Part shown: positions 8,742-16,602 of the stretch, piece after piece
How the letters are laid out: the number at the start of each line of letters is the position of its first letter
Position numbering within the stretch: the first letter of the stretch is position 1
From: UBA11574 sp963752565
GTDB lineage: Bacteria; Desulfobacterota; Desulfobacteria; Desulfobacterales; UBA11574
Direction of reading: 5' to 3'
DNA length: 64,000 bases
NCBI GenBank assembly: GCA_963752565.1
Contig: CAVVZC010000002.1
Coordinates: 62,001-126,000 of the forward strand
Notes under the pieces: model-generated
What the model was told of the DNA's origin: nothing
The model's input: only the letters and a program-made list of their open reading frames with translations
The model's database searches: none
Position numbers and translations under genes: made by a program

Positions 8742-8882
8742 GTGTCTATCCAGAAATGAGATATTTTGTTCAAGATCGAGGCATGCGAAAAAATTAACCA
8801 CAGACATATAGTTGATATTTCGAGGATTAATTTTTTCGCATAACGAAGATATTGGGCAAAATAGCCATTTATGGATAGGCAC
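8742..8882 (+). mobile_element. MITE-like element, copy A, with TAAATA target duplication
   Basis: 141 bp. It begins GTGTCTATCCAGAAATG and ends CATTTATGGATAGGCAC, imperfect terminal inverted repeats. Both sides carry TAAATA (8736-8741 and 8883-8888), a clean 6-bp target-site duplication. Inside, TGCGAAAAAATTAA and TTAATTTTTTCGCA form a 14-bp perfect inner stem. No coding capacity. Its right end is 14 nt from the start codon of the YkgJ-type gene, whose ribosome-binding site is weak. Confidence 0.85.
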
Positions 8883-8898
8883 TAAATAAGAAACCAAA

Positions 8899-9549
8899 AT
8901 GAAAGAATGCATCCGATGCGGCACCTGCTGCAAAAAAGGCGGGCCGTCTTTTCACCTTGAAGATAAGATTTTGATTGATAAAGGTATTATTGGGTTAAAG
9001 TATATCTACACCATCAGAAAAGGTGAACGTTCTTATGACAATGTTAAAGAATGCTTTTTGCCGGCATCTTCAGATATTCTAAAGCTAAAGGGACAAAAAG
9101 CTTCATGGACCTGTGTTTTTTTTAACGAAACAAATAATAATTGTAAAATATATGAGCATCGGCCCATGGAGTGCAAAGTCCTTAAATGCTGGGATACTAG
9201 AGAAATTGAAAAGATTTATGCAATAAACCGATTGACACGACAAGATCTTATTTTATCCGTTGAAGGATTATGGGAACTTGTTGAGGGTCACCAAAAGCAA
9301 TGTTCATATGACATGCTCAAACTTTTTATTGATTCCCTGAACACAGGTAAAAAGGACGAAGCACTTAAAGGCATACTGGAAATTATCGAATATGATATTG
9401 AAATTAGAGAACTGGTAGTGCAGAAAGCAGGCCTTGAAACTGATTTGACAGATTTTCTGTTCGGCCGCCCCATTACAGAAACCATAAAGATTTACGGCCT
9501 AAAAATTAAAGAAAAAGAAGGCAAATATATACTCATTCCAATGAGTTAG
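8899..9549 (+). CDS. YkgJ-type Fe-S/Zn-binding Cys-cluster protein between two mobile repeats
   Basis: 216 residues. The N-terminus MKECIRCGTCCKKGG has the CxxCxxCC cluster (C4, C7, C10, C11) of the YkgJ/CxxCxxCC family, and a second conserved block reads CKIYEHRPMECKVLKCW. The C-terminal third is an uncharacterised helical region. Members are proposed zinc/iron-cluster binding proteins; no reaction is established. The gene is bracketed by inverted copies A (ending 8882) and B (starting 9549) of the same MITE-like family. Its stop TAG is completed by the first base of copy B; without the insertion it would read TAA. No good Shine-Dalgarno is visible (AAGAAACC). Confidence 0.82.
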   Translation: MKECIRCGTCCKKGGPSFHLEDKILIDKGIIGLKYIYTIRKGERSYDNVKECFLPASSDILKLKGQKASWTCVFFNETNNNCKIYEHRPMECKVLKCWDTREIEKIYAINRLTRQDLILSVEGLWELVEGHQKQCSYDMLKLFIDSLNTGKKDEALKGILEIIEYDIEIRELVVQKAGLETDLTDFLFGRPITETIKIYGLKIKEKEGKYILIPMS

Positions 9550-9716
9550 TGTCCATCCACAAATGGTCTTTTTGCCCAATCTCTGCGTTATGCTTAAAAA
9601 ATAATCCTCGGAATATTATACATATGCCGGCTTGTCCCGATAGGTTTTCCATCGGGGTGGTTATTTTTTTCGCATGCCTTGATCTTAAACAAAAATCCTC
9701 ATTTATGGATGGACAC
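9549..9716 (-). mobile_element. MITE-like element, copy B, inverted relative to copy A, GAGTTA target duplication
   Basis: 168 bp. Left terminus GTGTCCATCCACAAATG, right terminus CATTTATGGATGGACAC. GAGTTA flanks it on both sides (9543-9548 and 9717-9722), a 6-bp target-site duplication. The internal order, read on the minus strand, matches copies A and C (AAGATCAAGG, then GCATGCGAAAAAA, then GAGGATTATTTTTT), with an extra private hairpin CCCGAT/ATCGGG inserted after the AACC block. Confidence 0.87.
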
Positions 9717-9815
9717 GAGTTAAGCAGTTTTTCATTAAGAAACCATTTCAAAGCCTTCCAACGAGTGATTTTTAAGATAAAATCATAATTTTGGTGTGAA
9801 ACTTGAGTTTTTTCT

Positions 9816-9846
9816 TAAAGTTCTCCTAAAACGCGTCCGATATAAT
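9816..9846 (+). promoter_or_regulatory. Overlapping sigma-28-like and sigma-70-like promoter ahead of the c-di-GMP riboswitch
   Basis: TAAAGTTC (9816-9823), 12 bases, then TCCGATAT (9836-9843) resembles the flagellar sigma-28 consensus TAAAGTTT-N11-GCCGATAA but is one base too widely spaced. A perfect TATAAT lies at 9841-9846 with no good -35. Either would start transcription near 9850, right at the edge of the aptamer. Which sigma factor is used is undecided. Confidence 0.5.
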
Positions 9847-9852
9847 AAAAGG

Positions 9853-9947
9853 TTGGATAAAGGCAAACCATCCGAAAGGGTGGGACGCAAAGCCACTGGC
9901 CTAAATCCTAAGATTAAGATTCAGAGGATATGGCGGCAGGGTTGCCC
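9853..9947 (+). ncRNA. Cyclic di-GMP-I (GEMM-I) riboswitch
   Basis: The conserved core is present in order: AAAGGCAAACC, the GAAA tetraloop (9874-9877), GGGTGGGACGCAAAGCC, ACTGGCCTAAATCC, a second hairpin (AATCCTAAG pairing with TCAGAGGAT), then TATGGCGGCAGGGTTGCC closing the aptamer (GCAAACC with GGGTTGC). This matches the Vc2-type fold that binds c-di-GMP, with tetraloop and receptor. About 100 nt separate it from the flagellar rod-like gene at 10106. No clear intrinsic terminator follows, so translational or longer-range control is more likely than simple attenuation. Confidence 0.93.
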
Positions 9948-10050
9948 TACTGATTTGAGCCACCCGCCTTTGATGTCTATAAAACACCGCCTTATTACAA
10001 TTCTCTGTTTATCATATAACCTGAATTTTGAACAAGTTGAAGGTTTTCAT

Positions 10051-10089
10051 ATGCAAGATTCAGATATTATTTCTTTGGAAGCGCTTTAA
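10051..10089 (+). CDS. Possible 12-codon leader peptide between riboswitch and rod-like gene
   Basis: ATG at 10051 after GAAGG (7 nt spacing), reading MQDSDIISLEAL then TAA; its stop is 16 nt before the ATG of the flagellar gene and just ahead of that gene's AAGGAGGT. It could couple translation to the riboswitch. No similarity recognised; existence is inferred from the ribosome-binding site alone. Confidence 0.3.
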   Translation: MQDSDIISLEAL

Positions 10090-10105
10090 ATAAGGAGGTA
10101 AATCC

Positions 10106-10459
10106 ATGACGTTTTCAATTCAAAGCACGCTTTCAGCAATAAAGGCGTTTGGTGAAAAAATGGGGGTTACGGCCAACAATATTGCAAACGTAGAAACAGA
10201 AGGATTCAAAAAAAGCAGAGCGACATTGGTTGAAGGCCCTAAAAAAAATGTAGAGGTAGAGATCACACAACCGGACATCCCGGGTCCAGTTGTTGTTGAT
10301 GAAACCGATGGACAATTGACGGAAAAAGAAATGTCCAATGTGGATCTGGCAGAGGAAATTCCACAAACGATCCTTGCACAAAGGGGTTATGAGGCAAATC
10401 TTGCGACATTAAGGACCCAGGATGAAATGTTGAAGTCTATCATTGATATCATTAAGTAG
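10106..10459 (+). CDS. Orphan flagellar basal-body rod-type protein (FlgC/FlgG-like minimal form)
   Basis: 117 residues with both termini of the rod/hook axial family. The N-terminal motif is ANNIANVETEGFKKSRA (~24-40) and the C-terminal one is NVDLAEEIPQTILAQRGYEA (~79-98) followed by a helix to the end. A short (~30-residue) middle replaces the usual D1 domain, so it is even smaller than typical FlgC (~135-140). AAGGAGGT gives an excellent ribosome-binding site. No other flagellar gene is in the window. The upstream c-di-GMP-I riboswitch implies motile/sessile control. It may be an accessory rod component or a FlgC-derived protein of unknown assembly role. Confidence 0.82.
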   Translation: MTFSIQSTLSAIKAFGEKMGVTANNIANVETEGFKKSRATLVEGPKKNVEVEITQPDIPGPVVVDETDGQLTEKEMSNVDLAEEIPQTILAQRGYEANLATLRTQDEMLKSIIDIIK

Positions 10460-10493
10460 ATAATCCCCGCCTTTTAAGGCGGGGATTATCTAC
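10456..10493 (+). terminator. Perfect 18-bp hairpin at the end of the rod-like gene
   Basis: GTAGATAATCCCCGCCTT (10456-10473), a 2-nt loop, and its exact reverse complement (10476-10493). The stop codon TAG lies in the left arm. No T-run follows, so it may stabilise the 3' end or terminate inefficiently; it could serve both strands. Confidence 0.75.
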
Positions 10494-10551
10494 TACGGCT
10501 CCCTGCTTCAAAGGTTTTTAAGCAATAGCGTGTTACCATTATTTATGGTCT

Positions 10552-11157
10552 TTACTGTCTTTGCATACCCGGCATCATTGGCATCGACATCTTTTGGTAC
10601 CCGGAGGGGATATTAAAAAAAGAGTCAGGCATCGTTTTCTCTTGGATGTTCCGGTATTCCATAACCATGTGGCCGGATGGTCCATCCATTTCCATTTTAA
10701 CAGGAAAATTTAGCTTTTCTGAAATCCAGTATGTAGTAGTTCCAAGGGATGGATCATTGAACGTATAATGATATTTTGAACACATCTGCCCGTTAATCTT
10801 TTCTTTGCCGATAAATTTCTTCTTCCCCATCTTTTCCAGTTCATCAGGAACAACGGGTGCCATATTTTTCTGACTGCCCTCCGACATTTCCATATACATC
10901 ATTCGCCCTGGCATAAGAATCCAGACAACTCTTTTATCTTTCCTAAAAATCGTTATTTGTTTTTGGCCTCCGATGTTCATTTCTTGTCTGAGATTGTCCC
11001 CTTTCAGAAACATCTTTCCTTTAAAGCTTCCCATGGGCGATGTATGAATCATGTCTGCGGTAATATCCGCAGCATTCCCTGACACTGAAAGAACCAGTAC
11101 AGTTATCAAAAGGATGACGCCAAAAAGTTCGAACCTTGACATATACCTTTTTATCAT
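10552..11157 (-). CDS. Exported DUF4412/LolA-fold-like protein
   Basis: 201 residues from the ATG at 11157, which follows AAAGGGGGAAAGC; an in-frame start 12 codons upstream lacks a ribosome-binding site. Residues ~9-30 form a signal peptide (FELFGVILLITVLVLSVSG, cleavage near GNAA). The mature part alternates beta strands, with KGKMFLKGDNLRQEMNIGG and YWISEKLNFPVKMEM resembling the DUF4412/outer-membrane lipoprotein-sorting fold, so it is probably periplasmic. Methionine-rich tail (MSMPMMPGM). Function unknown. Confidence 0.68.
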   Translation of the reverse strand: MIKRYMSRFELFGVILLITVLVLSVSGNAADITADMIHTSPMGSFKGKMFLKGDNLRQEMNIGGQKQITIFRKDKRVVWILMPGRMMYMEMSEGSQKNMAPVVPDELEKMGKKKFIGKEKINGQMCSKYHYTFNDPSLGTTTYWISEKLNFPVKMEMDGPSGHMVMEYRNIQEKTMPDSFFNIPSGYQKMSMPMMPGMQRQ

Positions 11158-11243
11158 GCTTTCCCCCTTTATCAATCCTCTAGCGGTTTGCAAAAAAATA
11201 TAATTATTTTTTGTGATATCTATGCAAGATTAAGATTTTATCT

Positions 11244-12167
11244 TTATCCAGCCGCAATATGCAACCATATGGAAAATGTTGCAGCAGACAATATGGTACA
11301 TGAAGAAAGCGCTGCCACGGCAAAATCGGTATCACCGTTCATTTCTTTGGCCATAACATATGTTAAAGTGGCTGTCGGTGATGCCAGAAGTATAAGGCCC
11401 GGTAGATAGTCATTCAGTTTTATATCGAACAAATGGAACAAGATAAAACCCAACCCCGGAAGCAGAATCAGCTTCAAAAAACTTGAAGATAAAATTCTAA
11501 ACATCCTTAACTGCATCAATTCAAAGGACAAAGAAGCTCCAATGAGGATTAAAGCCATTGGAAGTGCGAGTCCACTTAAAATATCCAGACTCCTGCTGAT
11601 AACCAGCGGTAACTTTAGCCCTGTAGAGGAAAATAGAATACCGGCCAGTGCCGAAAGAATCACGGGGTTGCCCAGTATTCTTAATACAACCTCTCGTCTG
11701 TTTTTTGAGGTTGAAGCATCGTCAGAATTGAATTGAAGGGCTACCACTGCGAGAAAATTTTGTAATATCATGATAAAGCCGGCAATGATACTGGCCCTCA
11801 CAAATCCATCGTTTCCGAGAGAATAATATGCCACAGCAAGGCCGATATAGCCCAGATTCCCATGAAAAGAGGCCTGAATAAATGTCCCCAGTTCCCCTCT
11901 TCTGATACGCCAGATCAAACCCACACACCATGCCACAGCAAAAACAGCTAAAACGGATAAAAGTGTGATTAAAATTACGGTAACATCAAACTGGGTACTT
12001 AAGGACGCTTTGGATATCGCGTGAAAAATCATGGCAGGGATTGCCAGGTAATAGACCAACCGGTTTGCCGGGCCTAAAAATTCCGGCTGAATAAATCCTT
12101 TAAGCCGGACAAACCATCCAAGGGTTATTACGGCAAATATCGGAATTATCGTCGTTGCAATATTCAT
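11244..12167 (-). CDS. AEC-family (auxin efflux carrier/malonate-type) permease
   Basis: 307-residue inner-membrane protein with about ten hydrophobic segments in two five-helix halves separated by a short charged loop (DDASTSKNRREVV). The helix-4 region GNLGYIGLAVAYYSLG and the C-terminal LASPTATLTYVMAKEMNGD are characteristic of the Mem_trans/AEC family, secondary transporters of organic acids or amino-acid-like anions. Transcribed alone, facing the DUF4412 gene in the same direction with 86 bp between. Substrate not predictable. Confidence 0.88.
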   Translation of the reverse strand: MNIATTIIPIFAVITLGWFVRLKGFIQPEFLGPANRLVYYLAIPAMIFHAISKASLSTQFDVTVILITLLSVLAVFAVAWCVGLIWRIRRGELGTFIQASFHGNLGYIGLAVAYYSLGNDGFVRASIIAGFIMILQNFLAVVALQFNSDDASTSKNRREVVLRILGNPVILSALAGILFSSTGLKLPLVISRSLDILSGLALPMALILIGASLSFELMQLRMFRILSSSFLKLILLPGLGFILFHLFDIKLNDYLPGLILLASPTATLTYVMAKEMNGDTDFAVAALSSCTILSAATFSIWLHIAAG

Positions 12168-12321
12168 ATGATACGGTCATAGGGTATTCGTAACCCTTTA
12201 GCCTTTTGAAAACATTGCCGCTTTAAGTATAATAATCTTTTGCTTAAAGATCACGCCAAAGACGGATAAAACTCGTGAATAAGGGTTCGAAACTTAAGGA
12301 ATAGTGAATCAACTTACTTTC

Positions 12322-12350
12322 TTGACTTTCAACCATCTGACACCTACACT
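12322..12350 (+). promoter_or_regulatory. Candidate sigma-70 promoter for the ThiF-like gene
   Basis: TTGACT (12322-12327), 17 bases, TACACT (12345-12350): five and four matches to consensus. It places the transcription start about 80 nt before the GTG start codon. Confidence 0.4.
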
Positions 12351-12437
12351 TTATTCGATATCTGGAATCTCGAAGCTTTTATTTTTATAGTGTTTTTCCG
12401 AAAGTTACAAGTTATATTAATAAACGAGGAGTGTTAT

Positions 12438-13295
12438 GTGAAAAATGATATTATCAATAAAATAAAAGAGGTTTCCACTCGAAAAAAGTTTCCCGACGGT
12501 TCTTTGTATACCAGTATCTCTATTGAACATATAATAAATCTCTCAGATTTTTTTCAACTCAGCGGACGTCACATTGAAATTACAGCCCTTGATGAAAACA
12601 TTATTCCTGAACATTATGTCCGTAACATGAAAACATTTTCTCCAAAGGATCAGTCGATTCTATTAAGTTCACGGGCAAGCATTGTTGGATTAGGGGGACT
12701 GGGCGGTGCTGTAACTGAAATTCTCGCTCGCATTGGAATCGGCACACTTACACTGATTGAAGCCGACACATTCGAAGAGAGTAACCTGAACCGGCAATTT
12801 TTAAGCACACATCGGCTTCTTGATACATCAAAAACCAACGCCGCCATTAAAAGAATCCGTGAAATAAATCCGACGATTACTGTTGAGGGACATGACGAAT
12901 GGCTTGACCACAACAATGCAGCAAGTCTAACTGAAAATTCAGATGTCATTGTCGATTGCCTTGACAATATACAAACTCGATTTTTTCTGGAAAGCGCCGC
13001 AAAACAGGTCGGATCACCTCTTGTCTCTGCTGCGGTTGCAGGCGTCTGCGGGCATGTCATCAGCATCTTTCCTGAAGACAATGGGTTAAAGCTAATATAC
13101 GGTGATTCAGATATTCTACCACAGAAAGGGGTTGAGACTTCATTGGGTTGCTTACCGCATGCTGTCACACTCCTTGCAGCTTTAGAAACTTCCGAAGTCG
13201 TAAAAATACTTTTGAAAAAAGGATCTGTCTTAAGAAACAAGCTGGGTATAATAGATCTAATGGATAATATTTTTGAAGTCCTGGATTTACTTTAA
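12438..13295 (+). CDS. ThiF/MoeB/HesA-family E1-like adenylyltransferase
   Basis: 285 residues from a GTG start at 12438, chosen because GAGGAG (12426-12431) lies 6 nt upstream. The ATP-binding glycine motif GLGGLGG is at 84-90, NLNRQ with the catalytic Arg at 116-120, and DCLDNIQTR at 173-181. The ~80-residue N-terminal part is not a standard E1 segment. The two CxxC zinc pairs of MoeB/ThiF are not seen. A lone Cys in the SLGCLPHAV segment may be the thioester/persulfide residue. No thiS/moaD carrier gene is adjacent, so the partner (thiamine, molybdopterin, tungsten cofactor or other) is unknown. Confidence 0.83.
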   Translation: MKNDIINKIKEVSTRKKFPDGSLYTSISIEHIINLSDFFQLSGRHIEITALDENIIPEHYVRNMKTFSPKDQSILLSSRASIVGLGGLGGAVTEILARIGIGTLTLIEADTFEESNLNRQFLSTHRLLDTSKTNAAIKRIREINPTITVEGHDEWLDHNNAASLTENSDVIVDCLDNIQTRFFLESAAKQVGSPLVSAAVAGVCGHVISIFPEDNGLKLIYGDSDILPQKGVETSLGCLPHAVTLLAALETSEVVKILLKKGSVLRNKLGIIDLMDNIFEVLDLL

Positions 13296-14172
13296 TCCGG
13301 CAATAAACCGAATCATCTGACCGATGACCATGGAGATAGTCTCTTTTGGCATAAAATCCTCAGGCATCCATTCCATAACCGAGTCTGTTACCTCCTTTTT
13401 ACTCTTTTTAATATCTTTCGTTTTTTCGTAAGACGCTTCCAGCATACGCCTGGTTTCCATGGCGGCATCCATGGATTTTTGAAGAAAATGTCTGCCGTCG
13501 CTGCCGGTCCTTGTGCCAAAGTGTTCAGCAAGATAGACCTCGATTTCATACCGGGCCATCTTTTGAAGGCTCTCTTGGTACTTGTCAAAGTTTGAATTGG
13601 CGGCTGTAAATATCTTATCCCCGAAAGGGATGCCTCCTGCATCGGAAGCAAACATCGCTTTTTCTTGGGGCACATATATTGCAATTGAACACGAAGAATG
13701 ACCCGGAACTTCAATCACTTCCATTGACCGATCATCACAGCTGAGGATATCTCACTCTTTTACAACATCATCGATATTAATCCTGTTAACGTCAAATCCA
13801 ATATCTTTGTTCTGTTTTTTCAATCCATGTTCAGTCAATAGCACTTGATTTAAAGATGAAATACTTTCCATACTTCGGGCTATCAAAAGTTCTTTTGCCC
13901 TTGCCGATACCGTTATTGATATCCAGGGCCATCGCCTTTTAAAAGAGAAATGATCCACAGTGGTCAAAATGGGAATGGAGTATGATGATCCGTTTTATCT
14001 TTTTTCTTCTATGTTAAAGCTTCAGTTGTTTTATAATATCAGGAACAATGTAAGCCAATCCGCCTCCAAGCAGAGCAAATTCTTCTGAACCTTTTAAAAG
14101 ATAAACACATGATTCTTTTCGTCCAAGAAATAAAATCCTGTCCGTAACGAAACCTGGTTTTTCTATAATCAT
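13287..14172 (-). pseudogene. Decayed MBL-fold metallo-hydrolase gene
   Basis: One gene in pieces. The N-terminal part starts at an ATG at 14172 after GTGAGGAAAAG (MIIEKPGFVTDRILFLG) and stops at a TAA (14016-14014). The metal-binding motif HSHFDHCG is encoded just beyond that TAA in the same frame. Soon after, the frame shifts by one, giving an open stretch 13967-13752 that ends at an in-frame TGA (13754-13752) where the family has glycine (EGDIL-type context). The C-terminal part, with EVPGHSS and AEHFGTRTG, runs to 13287. At least two nonsense codons and one frameshift make this a real pseudogene rather than one read error. It overlaps the ThiF-like 3' end by 9 bp. Confidence 0.85.
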
Positions 14173-14257
14173 CTTTTCCTCACTTGACAAATCTTTGTAT
14201 ACATAGTCTATTCTGACAGGCTCATTTGATTGGTCAAGAGTGGAGACCCCATTTGCA

Positions 14258-15082
14258 ATGACAAAAAATCTCAAAGAAAAAAAAAATATCTTTTCTCAAA
14301 CATTTCATGTACAGACTGCCGGCTGTCAGCTCAGGGTAAAACGAATCGTGCCCGAACTTGGAACACGTGTAAAGGATCGACCCACACTTGTTTTTCTTCA
14401 TGAAGGCCTCGGCTGTATCGAGATCTGGCGGGATTTTCCGGAAACGCTCTGTGAGTCTCTCGGTTGCTCCGGGTTGGTTTACGACCGAAGAGGTTACGGC
14501 GAATCCGAAATGTTTGAAGGCCCATGGCCGGTTGACTATCTAGAGATGGAATCTTCAATACACTTGCCTGCATTGTTAAAGGAATGCGACATTGAAAATG
14601 CCGTTCTCATCGGACATAGCGATGGGGGCACCATCGCACTAATCACCGCCGCATCTCACAGCAACCTGGTACGCGGGATTGTTACAGAAGCGGCACACAT
14701 CTTTGTTGAACAAATAACCACTGAAGGGATTCGCAGTGCGGTTGACGCTTTTGAAACCTCTTCTTTAAAAGAAAAGCTTGTCCGGTATCACAAAGAACAT
14801 ACTGAGACGATTTTCTACCGGTGGGCCAACAGGTGGCTGTCACCTGAATTTTCCAACTGGAATATTCAAAAAGACCTTTCTAAAATAACATGTCCGGTCC
14901 TCGCTCTCCAGGGTGAAGATGATGCGTATGGGACCCCTGCCCAAGTTGAAGGTATCGCCAGCCAAGTCCCCGGACCGGTACGTATCAAACTCATTCCTGA
15001 CTGCGGCCACACGCCTCATTTTCAGGCCAAAGACACCGTCCTTTCAGAAATGACGCGATTCATCAGGAATTTTTTTCTATGA
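14258..15082 (+). CDS. Alpha/beta-fold hydrolase
   Basis: 274 residues (ATG at 14258; a GTG at 14240 is also in frame and neither has a convincing ribosome-binding site). Oxyanion-hole segment LHEGLG near 47-52, nucleophile elbow GHSDGG with Ser121, acidic residue in the QGEDDAYG loop and catalytic His in CGHTPHF near the C-terminus form a complete triad. Cytoplasmic serine hydrolase, perhaps an esterase or C-C hydrolase; substrate unknown. Its 3' end overlaps the convergent FAD dehydrogenase by 20 bp. Confidence 0.85.
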   Translation: MTKNLKEKKNIFSQTFHVQTAGCQLRVKRIVPELGTRVKDRPTLVFLHEGLGCIEIWRDFPETLCESLGCSGLVYDRRGYGESEMFEGPWPVDYLEMESSIHLPALLKECDIENAVLIGHSDGGTIALITAASHSNLVRGIVTEAAHIFVEQITTEGIRSAVDAFETSSLKEKLVRYHKEHTETIFYRWANRWLSPEFSNWNIQKDLSKITCPVLALQGEDDAYGTPAQVEGIASQVPGPVRIKLIPDCGHTPHFQAKDTVLSEMTRFIRNFFL

Positions 15083-16472
15083 TGGCCTTTGCAGGTATCA
15101 GACCGGTGGCGCCGGCTGATACCATATTTCCAGCCACACCCGGTCCGTCCCCGGCGACGTACATCCCATGAATCTTTGTCTCCAGCTCGCTGGTTGTATC
15201 AATCTGTGTAGCAAAAAACTTAATCTCAGGTGCGTAAAGGAGTGTTTCGTCATTGGATACTCCTGGAACCACGCGGTTAAGTTTTTCCAAACCTTCAATA
15301 ATGTTGGTTAAAATTCTCTCTGGCAAAGCCATGGCAATATCACCACAGACCACACCGGTCAGTGTCGGCTCGATGTAGCCTTTTTTGACTCGATGCCATG
15401 TGCTGCGCCTTCCGCGCTTGAGATCACCAAAGCGCTGCAGTAACGGTCTTCCCCCCCCAATTAAAGTGGCGAGGTTCCCGATGGATTCACCGTAAGCTTG
15501 ATTGTCTGTTACGGGTTCTGTGAGGATCACCTTGGACAAAAATGCGAAGTTGGTATTCTCAGATTTCTTGTCCTGATATGAATGGCCGTTGACACAGACA
15601 AAGTTACTATAATTTTCTAAAGAAACAAACCCGCCTTTATTGGTACAAAATGTTCGGGTCTGATCATCATATTTTGATGTCTGTATAAAAAAAGTAGGAT
15701 CATAAATTACATCACAAAGATCTTGCATGATATCTTTGTGAACCTCAACCCGTACACCAACTTCAATGCCTCTTTGCTTGAGTCCGATCCCGTATTTTTG
15801 AGCCAGTTTTCCAACCCAGTCAGCCCCTACACGTCCGGGTGACAGGATAATGTTGTTGGAAAGATATTTTTTTCTGCTGGTCACGACACCTTTTACTCGT
15901 CCATTTTCCACAATGATGTCCTTTACTTCCTCAGACGTGTGCAAGGTCACCCCTTTGGACTTGATGTAATCAGCCACCGTTGAAATATATTCGGGTAAGC
16001 ATTCGCTGCCAAGATGTTTTTGTTTGATAATCAGCAGATCGATTCCATACCGTTTGGCCTTTTTACGAATGTTTTTGGCTTCTTCCATATCCGTCGGATA
16101 GACAATGCTATCCATGCCGAATTTGTTGAATATCTGTTCTGTCTCATGGATAAGTGTCTGAGCCCGGCGTATCGACATAAACTGTGTTAGATCGGTCTTT
16201 CCTAATTTGTGGATAAAGTTTAGCTTGCCGTCTGAAAATAGACCTGCTCCACCAACACCGCACAATATATTACACGGTCGACATTTCATGCATTTCTTAT
16301 TTTTACTCATCGGGCATCTGCGCTTTAAAGGACCTTTCCCTTTTTCAACAATGAGAACATTGAGCTTTGAGTGTTCACAAAGATAAAACGCTGCAAATAG
16401 TCCGGCAGGCCCACCCCCGACAATAATGACATCATATTCATTGCTCTTTAATGTTGTTTTGGACGCGGACAT
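15063..16472 (-). CDS. COG2509-type FAD-dependent dehydrogenase
   Basis: 469 residues. FAD-binding GGGPAG at 19-24 and the C-terminal FAD segment YVAGDGPGVAGNMVSAGATG define a BFPP-like NAD(P)/FAD-dependent oxidoreductase. A Cys-rich loop (C53, C61, C64, C67, C71) follows the first Rossmann strand, before GVGGAGLFSDGKLNF, and may hold a metal or Fe-S cluster. The family is often annotated as an uncharacterised FAD dehydrogenase; no substrate is known to me. ATG preceded by AGGAGAAAAAT. Sits just downstream of the ribosomal cluster but after its terminator, so separately transcribed. Confidence 0.86.
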   Translation of the reverse strand: MSASKTTLKSNEYDVIIVGGGPAGLFAAFYLCEHSKLNVLIVEKGKGPLKRRCPMSKNKKCMKCRPCNILCGVGGAGLFSDGKLNFIHKLGKTDLTQFMSIRRAQTLIHETEQIFNKFGMDSIVYPTDMEEAKNIRKKAKRYGIDLLIIKQKHLGSECLPEYISTVADYIKSKGVTLHTSEEVKDIIVENGRVKGVVTSRKKYLSNNIILSPGRVGADWVGKLAQKYGIGLKQRGIEVGVRVEVHKDIMQDLCDVIYDPTFFIQTSKYDDQTRTFCTNKGGFVSLENYSNFVCVNGHSYQDKKSENTNFAFLSKVILTEPVTDNQAYGESIGNLATLIGGGRPLLQRFGDLKRGRRSTWHRVKKGYIEPTLTGVVCGDIAMALPERILTNIIEGLEKLNRVVPGVSNDETLLYAPEIKFFATQIDTTSELETKIHGMYVAGDGPGVAGNMVSAGATGLIPAKAIIEKNS

Positions 16473-16539
16473 ATTTTTCTCCTCATACTAAAAAGTCCTT
16501 ATTTTATTATCTTATAGCACTGCTCAATCTCACCGAAAT

Positions 16540-16566
16540 AAAAAAACCCTGTCTTTTCGGACAAGG
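16540..16566 (-). terminator. Rho-independent terminator of the ribosomal cluster
   Basis: On the minus strand CCTTGTC, loop CGAAAA, GACAGGG, then seven T (16546-16540). A 7-bp stem with one G-U pair, about 40 nt after the rplQ stop. Confidence 0.88.
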
Positions 16567-16602
16567 CTTTTAAAAAGAGACTTTGCTGACAAAAAATTCG
16601 GG

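Noticed and set aside
9796..10089. 97-codon ORF across the riboswitch
   Set aside because: It reads through the whole c-di-GMP aptamer and has no ribosome-binding site; only the last 12 codons are a separate possible leader peptide.
13740..13766. In-frame TGA in the MBL-fold gene as a second selenocysteine codon
   Set aside because: The expected residue is Gly rather than Cys, no GGTC-type hairpin follows, and the gene has another stop and a frameshift; it is a pseudogene.
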